The position numbers and the translations under genes were made by a program. Below, in pieces: positions 36,101 to 51,100 of a stretch of DNA of 64,000 nt. Positions within the stretch are counted from its first letter, which is position 1. Each line of letters begins with the position of its first letter. The DNA comes from Eledone cirrhosa (Eukaryota; Mollusca; Cephalopoda; Octopoda; Eledonidae): the NCBI GenBank assembly GCA_964016885.1, contig OZ024743.1, positions 185,300,962 to 185,364,961 on the forward strand. The letters run 5' to 3'. A model generated the notes under the pieces. That model saw only the letters and a list, made by a program, of their open reading frames with translations. It did no database searches and was not told the origin of the DNA.

Positions 36101-39100
36101 AGAGTTAACCCTTTAGCTTTATTTTCCTCTATATATACTATTATATTTTTGTGATAATATCGAATCTATGAGATTTTGATATTAAAGAAATTTCTTCAGT
36201 TTTTTTAAATTTTAATTTAACTTTATTTTTTTTTTAAGGAAAGGTGGGAATTTGTAGGGTGTATATGTCTGAGTCAAGGGAATTTGATCTGAGACCATAT
36301 GTTGAAAGTAAAACAATTAAGTTGTGGTATTAATCAATTGACCATATGGTTATGAATTCAAAACCTTTTATTACTCACACTAAACATCTCAACAATTTAT
36401 TTCACTGTATTTCTGTGGCTTAGCATGTAACTGGTGAGGTTATAGATAAGGTTGGGGATATGTGACAAAATAATTGGATACTCAAAAATATATAATACTA
36501 TTAACAATAAAAATAGTGAATTTAACGTGTGTGTTTCATATAACTTCCATGTTTCTAATACAAGGTTATTTGTTTATTTGTTATAGATATATGGAGGTAC
36601 ATGGCTTAGTGGTTAGAGCATTGGCCTTGCAATCGAAAGGTTGTGAGTTCAATTCTCAGACCAGGTGATGTGTTATTTCCTAGAGCAAGACACTTTATTT
36701 CACATTGCTCCAGTTTACTCAGCTGTAGAAATGAGATGATAGGGACTGGGGTCCATATCATTCCACTGCAAAGTGGTGTAGGCGCCACGGAAAAAGCACC
36801 CAGCACTCATTGTAAATGAGGTTGGTGTTAGGAAGGGCATCCAGCTGTAGAAATCAAGCCAGAATCAGGTCCCGTCCCACCTTTGCAAGCAGAGAAAAGC
36901 AGACGTAAAATGATGATGATATGCCATTCCTTCCATAGGAATAAAAAAGTTGAACTAAGTTAAACTGTCATATAACTTACCACAGGTACAACACAATAGT
37001 GATCTGAAGACAAGCAACATGACTACTGAAATAATTAAATTACTAACACTTAATTTAATTTAATGAAGATAAAATAGTCAATCTTACTATTGTCGTGATT
37101 CTCCAGCATCTCATTCTGGTGATTTTAAAAGATCCCTCTTTATATTGGTCCTATGATACAAGAAAATGAAGTCAAATTAATTTACATTCTATACATATTC
37201 AATAAACATACATCAGATAATAAAAATAGTGATAAAGTTGTTGGAATGTTACCTTAGAAATGTTTAATTAGCCCTGAATATTTAGGGATAACATCCTTTT
37301 GTTAACAGAAGGGTTAAGGAAACTAAGCCAGAGCAGGATACTGTGTGTTATTATAAGAACAGCACAATGTATATTACACTGACTTAGTTTTTTTAACTCT
37401 TTTTTTTGATGGAGGGATTTTATTCCAAAATATTAAGGACTAATTAAACACCCACTAGGTAACATTCCAACAATTTTGTTATCGTTATTTTTAACATTTA
37501 ATGTACTATTTACATTTCAGTATCCCCCACTGAAAACACAATATCTTGGTGCTAGCATTAACAAACTTTCATTAAATAATGATACAATTGCTTCAGTGTA
37601 AATTAGATTATTGATGATTTAAAAAAAAAAACTATTAAAAAAGTTTGCAATGGTACCCAGAGATGTTCTTTCCTTTTCTCCTTTTGTTGAACTTAAATGG
37701 TTTTAGTACGTTTTTACACTGATTAACAAATATATATTTTTTATGCTTGTTATAAAAACATATGACGATGATCATCATCATCATTAACATCATTTAACAT
37801 CTGTTTTCCTTGCTAGCAAGGCTTTGATGGGTTGTCACAGACCAAATCAGTACTTCATTGGAGTCTCTGATTTCTCAGATGGGCCACATATGTTCTCACA
37901 CTGTAGAGTGTGTTATGCATTTTATCATGGCACCAACACTAGGGAGGTTGTTGTGTCATGACTGAAGGGTCTTCTCAACTCTTTGTAACATGCTTTCTAT
38001 GGCTAAAAGCCCTTCCTAACAACACCCTCTTTACAGAGTATCCACTCAACCAAGCCTGTACCCATCATATACCATATATACTTGAGTAAAAGCCAATCTC
38101 ATGTAAAAATAGAACCCCTATTTTTAGCAAAAAACTCTGGAATTTTCCATAGACCTCATATAAAAGTTACCCCTAGTATTTCATGGATAACAGGTCACCA
38201 TTTGTGGGTCAAAGTGAATCATCAAGAATTTAAGTAATTTATATTATTGCAAATACATGTCTGAAACTAAACATTTACTGTAGCCTGCCCTATAGCTGGA
38301 ATGCTTGGTGCTTTTAGTAAAACACCATATAATAGCGAGCACTACTACACATCTGTTGATGGGTGCTACATCATCATTACTAAAATGTATACACAAGTTG
38401 TGTTGCCTGCAACCTTTATATTTTCCTAATTTCCAAACACAATAAACACATGTGTCAATGTTCGGCTCATTGTCTGTTTACATTGTGTGAAACATGTTTC
38501 ACAGACAGCGCTGTCAGGAAACTAGGAAATGCCACTGTCTGAATTCGTAAAAATGGCATGACTTTGGTAAACCTAAAAACATTCAGTTAATCTCTAGATT
38601 AACAACTCTACACTATATTACTGTAATTCATTGTTTTTGATTTTAGTTGTTTAGAGATTAGTTGGGCTTCTGCTACTGATATGGTACTTTAGATTCTAGT
38701 TTGAATTTCAAGCCCCTTAAAAGTAATATCTATGTAATCGTCGACCCCATAAATTTAACCTTAAAAAATGGTCTAAAAAATTTGACTTTTACATGAGTAT
38801 ATACAGTAATAAAAGAGTAATGCTCGTTGTGTAAAGAAGTACTAAGAGATTACAGTGGAGAGGAGTTGCAGCAGAGGAAGACCTTGGCAGAATTGGTGAG
38901 CAGTGATCTGAAAACACTGCAGAGGAACACCATGAGTGGAGGGAAGCTGTGTTGGAACCCATGCAAGCATGGAAAAACAGACATAAAATGTTTGTGATGA
39001 TATAACCTTAATTTTAAAATAAGCCTTATTAATTTAGACATGACATGTATAAAAATTGTACATTCAAATGATACATAAAAACAAAGTTGAATTTAAGACA

Positions 39101-42100
39101 ATTTGTATATTTCAAGAACATCTGGCCTGGAACAAGGAATGGGATCAGTTGCTTCTAAGATAAATTTGTAAAACTAACAGGAAACTACAACAAACTATAA
39201 TTGATAAAAATAATGGATTACATTAAACACACAACAGTAAATATAACATATAATTATAGTACAGGTGGCAAATTGGCAGAGTTATTAGACTGTAGAACGT
39301 AATATATAATTATAGTACATGTAGAAAATTGACAGAGTTGTTAGACTGTAGAACATAATATATATTTATAGTACATGTGGCAAATTGGCAGAGTTATTAG
39401 ACCAGAACAAATATCATGGTATTTGTTCTGGTTATTTAAGCTCTAAGTTCAACTTTACAGTTGGTGTCAATAAGTACCAGCCAAGGGCAGTGGATTGGCA
39501 GAAGTGCTAGACAAAATTAGAAGCCTTCCAATATTTGTCTGACTCTTTGCATTTTGAATTCAAATTCCTTCTGCCACAAACATTTGTGCTAAGTCTTTTG
39601 TCTGGAAAATCCCTCCTTCCCTCCAAGTAAAACAATAAAAAATGCAATAAAAGGAAGAGAAAACAACAAACCTTGCCTGTCTGGATTCTAAAATTTAATT
39701 CTTCATTTCCTACTGCAATCAAAACATGGGTTTTCTTTTCAGGGTAGTCTGTTATACATGGCCGGAAATGCATGTAACCATAGTACTTAAGGGTGTGCAC
39801 AAACTGCAGATACTGCAAATAACAGTAAAAGTAATCACTGACAGGGTATGCATGGTTTTTCTTAAATTGGTGAAAATTACTAGATAGGAAAATGTACAAT
39901 TTTTAACAGCAATAACTCTAGATAAAAATACAAAAAAAAACATGCCTTTTCTAACAACAAAAACATCTACTTTAAATTCCATTATAAATTCAGTGTATAT
40001 TTGATTTAGAATAAGTACACCACATCCATGCATGTCGTTAGAAGCGACTTAAATGGTTAATGTTAGAAAGGGCATCTGACTGGAAAACATTGCTTCAAAA
40101 AGTCCTGTTCAACCCGTATGGAAAATTTGATGTAAAAGCACCACTGCCACAAAGGATGATGACAGTAGTAGAAAGTGAAAAAAGAATAAGTTAGCTTTGG
40201 AAGGATTCAAAATCAGTATTTCATACTCTACGAATTCTTTATTGATTAGGCTGTACAGTCCTTATTTACTAACATATAGTGTGGGAAGAGTATTTGTGTT
40301 TTGTAAAGAGTTAGCAGTTGCTCAAAGTTGAAGTAGCATTTTTGTTCTTTCATTTCATTTCATTTGAGTTTGAGTCCATGCTCAGGCCAAGTCGAAGACT
40401 CCACCTTCAGAGTCTGGTGTGGTTGCCAGGTTGGATTCTCTGTTTAATTTTGACATGTGTAGGAGCGAGTTTGAGTCAGTTTGTGCTCGTTGTGTATATC
40501 CTGGGAGATGGGGTTCATCTCTAATGGTGCTTAAGTATCTATCCAGCTGCAATTTGAATGATTCCACACTGCATCCTGATAGATTTCTGACATGTACCGG
40601 AATGGAGTTGAATAGTTGTGCTCCTCGAACCAACAGACTTGACTCTTGCAGGGTTTTTGCTGCCTGGCCAGCTCTTTTGTTGATTGGTGGTAGCTGGCAG
40701 CGTCTTCCGTGGCGCAGTGAGTGGTAGGTTTTGATACTAAAGTTTGGCACCTTTTGCTCTATCATTTTCCAAATGTATATAATTCGGTATCGCTCAAATC
40801 TTCTTTCTATTGAGTACATCTTCAAGGTTTTGAGTCTTTGCCAATAGTCCAGGTCCCTCGTTTCTGAGAAGTATGAGGTAAAATTTCTTTGGAGCGATTC
40901 CATCTTAGATAGTTGGCCCTTTGTTGTTGGTGACCACAACTGAGAACAGTAGTCAATCCTCGGAAGTACCATACTGTTCCAGAGGGTTTTCATTGTTGAG
41001 GTATCTCTTGATTTGAAGGTGCGCAAGATCCACCCGCTGTACTTTCTTGCAGTAAGACAGACTGAGTCAAGGTGTTCTCTGAATTTTAGGCTGGTTCCCA
41101 TGTGGATGCCTAAATCTTTCACACACTGTTTTTCCATTATTTGTTGTCCTGATGGGTTTCTGTAGTTTGTTGTATTTTTCAGATCTTGATCTGTTCCGTA
41201 GCGAATTAGTTCAAACTTCTTATCATTGAACAACATGTTGTTTGTTTCCTGCCATTTGTATATGGTGGTTAGGTCCTTTTGTAAGGCCTCTGTATCCACC
41301 TCGTCTTTGATTTGTCTCATGACCCTGCTGTCATCAGCAAAGGATGAGACGTTGCTGGTTGTATCTTCATCTATGTCAGAGATGAGGATGAGAAACAGGA
41401 TCGGGCCGAGTACTGTACCCTGAGGAACACTGCTGGTCACAGGTGATGGTGTTGAATGGGTTCCATTCACAGTGACTGTTTGAGTTCTATTTGTAAGGAA
41501 CTCATGTATCCATGTACCAACTTTTCCTCCTACTCCTAGCTTTCGAAGTTTGTGTCCCAGGATGCCATGATCTACCTTGTCAAATGCCTTGGCAAAGTCG
41601 AGGTAAATAACATCTGTGTTGTATCCATTCTCTAGATTTTCTAGGATTTGGTCATGGTGTGCCAGTAGTTGGGAAAGACATGATCTACCTAACCTGAATC
41701 CATGCTGATTGCAATTCATCAGATTGTTGGATTCCAGGAACTCAACCAGTTTTCCACGAACTATTCTTTCGAAGACCTTGATAATGTGTGATGTCAGTGA
41801 GATTGGTCGGTAGTTCTTTGGTTTTGATTTGCTGTCCCCTTTATGTATTGGAGTTATGTGTGCTTCTTTATATGTATTTGGTATTTTGCCATTCTCCATA
41901 GATTCCTTCCATATCATGTAAAGGGGTTTCAACAATTGTACCTTGCAGTTTTTAAGTATCATGGCATTGAAACCATCAGGCCTCGCAGCCGAGTGCATGG
42001 AGAGCTTGTCTATGGCTCTTTCTATGTCTTCTGGGTTGAAATCAATGTCGGATAGGGTAGGTTTAGTATGGTCGATATCTTTGAAGAATTCTCCTGGGTC

Positions 42101-45100
42101 ATGGATCTTCATGGTTTTAGATGGCCCACTGAAGACACTTTCATACTGTTGACCCAACATTTCTGCCATTTCAATAGGGTTATTCACTACATCCCCATTT
42201 TGTCTCTGGAGAGGTCCTATTGTTGACTTGGTATTCGAGTATTTCTTTGCAAAACTGTAGAAACATTTTGGATTTTTCTTGATGTTTTCTATGGCTCTCT
42301 TTTCTGCATTGTTACGTTCTTCATCATCGTGTTGTTTTAGATTGTCTTCTAATCTGTATATTTGGTCAAGGACTTTCTGTAGTTCATGTTTTGATGTCAG
42401 CTTAGATGTTTTGTTTCTTAGTCTTGACCTTTTGCGCATCAGGATCTTTCGCTCCCGTGGTACAGGTTTTTTTGTGGATTTGGTTTTCTTAAGAGGAATA
42501 TTTTTTGCACATATTTCTTCGACCTTGTTTAAGAATTTCTTGTGTTTATCTGGCCCAGTAAGGTAGAGATCCCAGTCAATGATTTGTAACTGGTTGTTAA
42601 TAGTTTCCCAATTTGCCTGGTGATAATCATACCTGCATAGCTTTGGCATGTCCTTTTGTTTAAGAGTTGTGGCATTGGGCTCATTACCAATGTGTAAATG
42701 CATTTCAATAATATTGTGGTCTGAAAGGATTGTTGGGGTTGAGTGAAGGTCAAATAGCGTGTCCTCATTGTTGGTGAAAACCAAGTCGATCGTATTATTA
42801 TTTCTAGTTGCTTCTGTCATCATTTGTTTGAGGTATAATTTCTCTGTGACTTCCAACAGTTTGGCTGCCTGTTCAGCTTTTGTCCCCAGTTTTAGTATGT
42901 GTCCATGTGGCCAGATGATGTTAGGGAAGTTGAAGTCACCAAGGAGGATAATGTCTGGCATTGGACTCGCCATGTTTCCCAGAATTTGTTGGAGCTTTGT
43001 CAGTGGCTCAGTGAAGGATAATGTTGGGCTGTTTGGCGGTCTGTACATTATTGTTACAACTGTATTAAGTTGGATGATTTTTATGCACAGCAGGTTGCAG
43101 TAGGCATTTGATTCATTGACAAGTTCTATGCATGCATAGGTATCATGGATATACATGATAACGCCCCCATGGGATCTGCCTTGTCTATCACATCTGAAGA
43201 TGTTGAATCCATTGATTGAGATTTCGCTGTAGCGGATGTTTTCTTTGAGATGACTTTCAGTAATTCCAATTATTTTGGAGTTATTTTCTGTTGCTAATTC
43301 TTCCAAGAAAGGGACTTTACACTGTTTTGTTTTCGGATAAAGACCCTGGATATTTGCTGTTATTTCTGATAAAGAAACTCAGGCAGTCTTTTTGTGATTC
43401 AGTTTAAAGATTGTTAGACCAAATATGTGTATCATTTTAACAGTTTCAGTTATAATCATGATTAAAGATTTAGTGTAGTAGGTTTGTTTTTTTGAAGTTG
43501 TTGTTGCTGTTTTATAACCAAAGTCAGCTATCTTTGAGCAGACCTCTGACTTTTTCTAAACACTGTATCTAGGTCTACATTAACCAATATGTTCTTTGGT
43601 TTTTAAGGCAGTAGGTTCTTATTTACTTGCAGTATTTAGTATATGTGTTTTGATGCTGATAAAGTGTAATAAGCTATTAACTCACTATTCATAAAATACA
43701 TACAGATCTAGTAAAAGATGTTGAGTTTACATGAGTGTGTGCAGGTAACTTAAAAGATGTGCAAAGTTATAACATTAATGTAACAGCAAGTATTGCATGG
43801 TTGAAGTAACAATGTTGGAGATGATTAATATAAAGAATGTTGGGTATATATAACTGAAATGAGAGATGGTGCCTAATACAGAAAAGTTTGTTGTTGTGGA
43901 ATAGTTTGTGACGACATGACATAATGTAAAGAGGCAACCAGTCATAATGAACAACAACTTTTGAAAAATAGTTTCATGTTAGACATAGCTTTACTGATTA
44001 CCTGCACCACTTCAGAGATAATATGCTAGAAAAGCAGAGAGCAACATAAGCCTAGTAGATGAATATGAAAGCTTAGTTGACAGATATGACAGCTTAGTGG
44101 ATAAATATGATAGCTTGGGAGGACACATATGACAACTTGGTGGACAGATATGACAGTTTAGTTGGCAGATATGATAGCTTAGTGGATGGATATGACAGCT
44201 TGGTAGATGAATATGATAGCTTGGTGGCTGGATGTAATTGGATGGTGCTTGTTGTTTAGTTCCAGATTATTCTGATAAAAAAATCTCATAAAAAAAACAG
44301 CATTCTACCTCCCATATTTGTTAAGACATAAATATACTAGGACTACATCACATCTCCCATATTTGTTAAGACATAAGTGTACTTATAACTGTATTATCTC
44401 ATATGATCTTTCTTTTTTAAAATAGTAGAGTCTGATTTTATGGAGATTTCTCTGCTATTACTAGCAGGTTGAGCAACTGCAGCAAGCTCGGCTCACTGAC
44501 TGAATGTTTGAGGTGTATGTTAATGGATATAGCTAGGTAGTCGATAAATATGAAGGTGCTAGTGAGAGTAGAAAAACTGCTTTCTTATGTATTTCTATAT
44601 CTCTTAGTGAAAGAAAGGGCTTGATAAAAAAGAGGGACTAATTCAAGAAGAATATTCCAGAGGAAGACTGAGGTGCCACTAAGTCTAGCCACTTAGGGAT
44701 GAAGATTTAGGATTATGAGAATTCAGCAAAATTTAAGCAAATCCTTTCGAGTACAGATTAAATTGCATGTGTTCAATATGAAAAACCTGACGTTTTATGG
44801 ACTGTGAGTTGCATAAAGGTAATTTGTGCTCCCCAAACGGTATAGTTGTCATCATCGTTTAACATTCACTTTCCCTGCTAGCAAAGGTTAGATTGTATAA
44901 GTTATATTTTACATATGAATGTAACTGAGTGGTATCAGCTGATAACATCCTGTATGTGTTATAAGCTGTAACGTTACTTGTACAGCAGCTATATCACCAC
45001 TGATAAATTATTTGTCTGCTGTTGGCTTACCAGATTCCATAATGTCTATGTAGCAGTTCATTTTTGTCTATGACATCAGAAATAAAATCACATAATTAGG

Positions 45101-48100
45101 CTATAATTGATGATGGAAGGCAATCATCATCACTGTTGAACAAATATTTTCCATGCTTGCTTGGTTTAGACAGGTCAGATGACCACCTTTTGCTCATACG
45201 ATGCCTTTCCTAATGCCAACTATATTACAGCGTGTACTGGGAGCATTTTTCATGGCACTAGAACTATGTGGCAATGTGGAATGAGTGTATCATGGGGATG
45301 GCCTTGAAGAGAATGAGTTGAGCTTGACAATATATTGTGAAACATATTTGACTTTCCATGGATGTATGAAATTGGACATATTTTATAAAATATAAACATA
45401 CTTTTATCCTTATTGTGGGTATGGTGTGGCGTGCGGTGGCCGGAAGCGGGAGAGTGCTCGACCGGAAGGGTGCTTGGCCGGAAGGATGCTCGACCGGAAG
45501 GGCCAGCAGATGGGCCTCTCTCTAGCGGTGACCAGCAACGGTGTGGACGCAGGTTCTGGCAGCTCCCGGTGTTAAGGAGCTGGACGCACGTGGAAGAGGA
45601 GAAACTAGCAGTGGGATTTAGCGGTGCCTATGAAAAGCGGTAAGTGAGATAGCTTTTTCTAACTACACTTATCATAGTAAAAAGTATTAAATATATGAGA
45701 ATCGGCTGAAAAGTTCATAAGCTGACTAGAGCTATGAAATCTTGCATACAATAATTTCAACTCGTTTTATTAATAACTACATTGTTTCTTTCAAAGGACT
45801 ATGTTGAAAAATAAATCTCATTTGGTCGTTTCATGAGAGTATCTTGTCAGCCTACAAACTTTTCAGCCAACCCTCATACATATGAATACTTACATCTTTT
45901 TTGGATCCTTTTTGTTGTAATGCTGATAACTGCAAAAATTGATCTTTTGTAGCTATAATCCATTGCTGTTCAATATCGTTGACTGCCTACAAACATTTCA
46001 AGACAGAAATATTTATTTTAAAAATATTACCTTAAGCTTAATTTCCAAAAGGTAAGGTGTAGTAGTCCAAATTTTAAATACAGTAAAAATATATTATGCA
46101 AAATGAACAAACAATTTCCATTTCTCAATTAATTAATTGAAGTAATAAACAGGTTAAAAAGTTACTATTTGCTCATATTTGTTTGAATTCTATTTTACCT
46201 TGTCTTCAATAATCCAAATATAACAAAAATAAAAGTTTAGAGACATACAAATTTAAACCAATCACATATTCCAGAAAAAGAATTAATGCTGGCTGTTTGT
46301 TTTAACTCACCTGTGTGTAAAGCAAGGACAGTGTCACTCGGTTATTGAGAAGGTCATTATCATATTGTGAATCCCAGTAGCTAGATACAAAATATTACAA
46401 ATAATCAAATTGAAAAGTAATATAAATTAAGGAAAAAATTTTCTAAAAATTCATTTAATCAAAAGAAGGAAATTGAAATTAAAATAGAATTAAAGAATGC
46501 TAATTATCCTGAAAATATAACAATCAAAACAATACAAAGACTTTTGTGAATAAATAATTATTTTTACACTTCTATATTTTAACTATACAGTAAATTTATA
46601 CTTTTCTAAAAAGCATAGGAAAAAGTTAAGTTATTTTTTAATATAAAATACTTCTTTTAACTGATTGATATTAATATTAGCTTTTATGTTGACAATAACA
46701 GTTTTGGAAACACATGAAAAACAACCAAAAAAACTTTGCTCAGTATTAAAAAATTAAATGACTATACAGAATTAGCTCCAGTGATTTAATATTAATATAA
46801 TGCTGGTACCATGAAAAAAGCTCCTAGTTCATGCTGTAATGTGATTGGTATTAGGAAGGTCATCAAGCTGTAGAAAACTAAGCTAAAATTAGATCATATG
46901 AGCTATATGCGGATAGCCGACCTGTCAGGCCTCATAACGTGACAACCCATGTAATCTATGTTAGCATGAAAAATAGATATTAAATGATGATGATGATATG
47001 AAAGTTAAATATTACTCTTGATAGGATACCAATCTATCACATAATATTCCTAGCTACACAATCTGAAACTTAAGAGAAAATTGTGGCACAAAATTAAGTG
47101 TATTTAATTAAGAGATTTACAAAATGTTTGTAACAGATTCTGAACATAAAGCCACATGTTAGCTCAAAACCTTATCTCCTCGGTTATGTTGATGCTTGCA
47201 ACAGATTATGAACACAAAACCTTATCTCCTTGGTTATTTTAATGCTCAGAGGCATACAAAATGCTTGCAACAGATTATGAATACAAAACCATACCTCATT
47301 TATTTTGCTGCTCAGAGACATACAAAATGCTTGCAACAGATTATGAACACAAAACCTTATCACCTCAGTTATTTTGTAAATATAATGAGAGGAGAGAATA
47401 CTTCAAAATATTAACTGGATTATTACTCAAGTTATAGTTTTATAAAAATTACAATGATCAAAGAACAAATGTTCCGAGTAAAAAGTATTATAAATTATAA
47501 TAAACTGTTGTACTAAACGTTAATTAAATTTATCCTAATTATCTTTTCTCCATAATTCATTATCACTGTTTAACGTCCATTTTCCATGCTCGCATGGGTT
47601 AGACAGCTTGTCTCGTTGTGAGATAAGTCTGATCAGATGTCCGTGTCTTACTCACACAGAACCTTTTCTTCATTTCTACAGCCCATCCCAATGCCAACCA
47701 TATTTATAGTGTAGACTGGGTGCCTTTTATCATGGTACCAAAGTGACCCCTTTACAGTGTGTATTTAAAAAAAATATATATTTCATACATTGCTATAAGG
47801 AAGAAACTTATAAGTAAAAAAAATTGTTCTTGGGGAACATCAGTCACATTGATCTCGCCAATCATGGAGTGCGTACAAAGACCATGACCACAGCCCCATT
47901 CCTCAAAACACTCAAAACAAAATTAAATACATTATACTAGTGGAAAGCCTTGGATAAGCTAACTATAATTTGGAAATCAAAGCTCCTTAAACAAATGAAA
48001 CTCAAATTTTTCCAAGTGACTGTCGAGTCAGTCCTCCTATACAGGTATACTTGTTGGAACATACACAAGAATGCTCAGAGTGGCTTTAAACATATTCTAA

Positions 48101-51100
48101 AAGTAACTCTACAGCTATCTACCTGCAATCTCTCATACCATTCAAGAGAGATGAATTAGATGCATGGGATATTGTTGGAGAGCAAACAATGAAATTGTCA
48201 GTGATGTGTTGTTATGGACACTAAAGCATGGGCATTCCAACATGGACAGACTTTACATAACCTACATCAAACAGCTATATGAGAATGCTGAGTGCAATTT
48301 GAAGTACCTGACATGAGCAATGCATGACTGAGACAGATGGAGAGTCACAGCAATCCATGTAACCAAAATGCAAAGATGACGAGGCATAGAATCAGTCTTT
48401 TGATAAGTAACCAATTCGTATACTATAGAGAATTTAAGATATTCTTCTATTCTTAAAACTAGGTACATTTTTTCAAGTTGAAATAGTATATTCTAAGAAA
48501 GTGATAAAAAGCATGTCAAGTTACCTTTTCCGTAGTACAATGCGATGAGGTCCATCTTTATTAAATGATTTTAAAGAGATGTAGGGAGATTCAAAATCTT
48601 GAAGTTTACGGATAACTTCAAAAGAAATAGAAAAAGAAGTCAGAGAAAAATATACAAGGATACATTTATCAAATCAATTGCTGATTTGTAAATAATATGG
48701 GAATGTATACAAACAATAATTGAATGCCACCTAAACAATAAATAAAACTGAAAATTATATAATAAAACATGACCTTACATACAATAATGATTTCATTTGA
48801 TTAGTCATAAGACCAATATTCATAAATTTGGAATATAGTTAATTTAATCAACACTAAGAATATACAAATAATACATGCACTTATTTCAACAACTTCAGCG
48901 GGATAGGCATTAGGAACTGAGCTCAGGAATGGGAGGTTAAAAAATGAATACTGAAAAATATCAAGATTTGAGTACTGTCATACCTTTACACTCCATTTAA
49001 ATTATTATCTATGTAGAAATTTTATCTCACTCAAACATTATCTCTGATTAATTTCCTCACCAGAAGAAAATATTGTATATTTTCTCACAAATTTTATAGC
49101 TAATGTTCAGACAACATTTACCTAAATATTTTATTATTTCTGCTCAATATGAGTGGTGGACTGGCAGAATCGTTAGTATATCAGATGAAATGCATTGCAG
49201 TATTTAGTTACAACCCAATATAGTCTGGTTTCAAGTCCAGCCAAAGTCAACTTTGCCTTCTATCCTTCTGAGGTTACCATAATAAAGTACCAGTTAAGGT
49301 GTTGATATAATTGACTTTCCATTTCCCACAAAATTGCTGGCCTTGTACCAAAATTAGAAACCCTTATTTCCACTTAGTTTAAAACTATCAATGGTGTGTA
49401 ACTTTTATTTCCCTCAATCATTAATTTCTCCTTTAGAGGTAAATGCATAGTATATTTTATCAGAGTTTTGTAGCTAATGTTCAGACATGTTTCATGATGT
49501 ATGCCTTGTGTTGACAAGTGTCACCTCTCTAGTGTTTGTGCCACAATAAAATGTACCAAATAGACTCTGTAAAGTGGTTGGCAACCGAACAGAGAATATA
49601 GAGTCCAGAAGACTCTTCGGTGTTGCTGAATACATGACAACCTTCCTAGTGTTGATACCATGTTAAATGCAGCCAGTACATTCAATAAAGTGGTAGTTCT
49701 GGTACCATGATAAAATACTCCCAGTAAACACTCTGCAAAGTGGTTGGTATTAGGTAGGGCATCAAGCCATAGAAACCATGCCAAAATATGAAATGTATGA
49801 GCAAGATGGTTCTTTGCCTGCATCTCCTCTTGGACTGTGACAACCTGTCCAACCCGTGTTAACAATGAAAGCCCATATATGATGATCCTGATGATGATGA
49901 TGATAAATATGAAACATAATGCATTTAGGACGTTTCATTTTCTAAACACAGAACTTCAATAAAAAAAAATATATTGGCTTACTGCAGCAGTGATCTGCTT
50001 CCCTCTTTACAAGGTAAAGAGCAAAATAGTATGTGTGTTCTTCAGAAATTTCAATCTGGGATGCAACAGCCTACAAAAAATAATGTTAAGAATATTTTAT
50101 TTTGAGATTATAAGATAACCAGTGAGAGAAAAATTGACTAAGGTAAAAAAGTGAAAAGAAGTCTCAAAACAATTGACATTTAAAAAAAACTATTATCTAA
50201 CTCCAAATATTAAATTTTTATTCCTTTAGCAATGAGAATTTGAAAAAAAATACATATACTGTAATACATATACTCGTGTAAAAGTCAAATTTTTAAAACC
50301 ATTTTTAAAGGTTAAATTTAAGGGGTCAACTATTACGTGGATACTATTTTTGAAGGGCTTGAAATTCAAGCTAGAATCCAAAGTGTTATATCAGTAGCAG
50401 AAGCCCAACTGATCTCTAAATGAATGAAAACAAAAACAATGAATTACAGTAATATTGTGATGGTAGTGGTGGTGGTGCAGGTGCTGGTGGAATGTACAAG
50501 AGTACTCTGTAAATAATATTATATGCTTATATATTTAACGATCAGAAAAAAACAAAGCAAAATTTGCAAAGTGTAAAGAATTGTAAGTTTAATAACCTTG
50601 ATTGATTTTCTTGGGATGTAAAGATTATCAAATGGTTGAATATACATTCACTCAGATACCTACTACATACTTGCACAGAATTTTCTTGAAAATACATTTA
50701 GACACAAGGCCAGCCACTTGTGGGGATGGGAAAGTAGATTATACTGACCTTCATTATTTTACTGGCATTTTATTTTATCAATTTTGAAGGGGTGAAGAGT
50801 TCAAATCCTGTTGAGGTTAACTTTGCCTTTCATCCTTATGGGGGTGATAAGATAAAGTACCAGTAATGCACTGGGGTAAATTTAATCAATTTCCCCTCCC
50901 CTATAATTGTTGGTCTTGTGCTTAAATCAGAAACCATTATTTAATACATAAATAATAATAACTGTCCCTAATGTAATCCAATATCTGTTGTTGATTGTTT
51001 GTTTTTCTCTCTCTCTTTCTTCTCTTTCAAATCCTTCATTTCATTTTATGTTACCTCCTATACTCAGTTGACCACCACCACCAGATTATGTTATCTTTAA

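Noticed and set aside
36594..36665. tRNA gene
   Set aside because: A- and B-box-like sequences are present, but the cloverleaf is imperfect and it continues into a SINE body and tail; likewise at 54985 and 34055.
40419..43103. Plus-strand frames across the 40-43 kb LINE
   Set aside because: Shadows of the endonuclease-RT frame on the minus strand.
45413..45643. 76-codon GC-rich frame as a gene or exon
   Set aside because: No recognisable domain, built on 16-bp repeats, and on the strand opposite SNX17; kept as a repeat and a finding only.
47196..47414. 72-codon repeat-containing frame
   Set aside because: Produced by the ~68-bp tandem repeat; the unit changes length between copies and there is no gene context.
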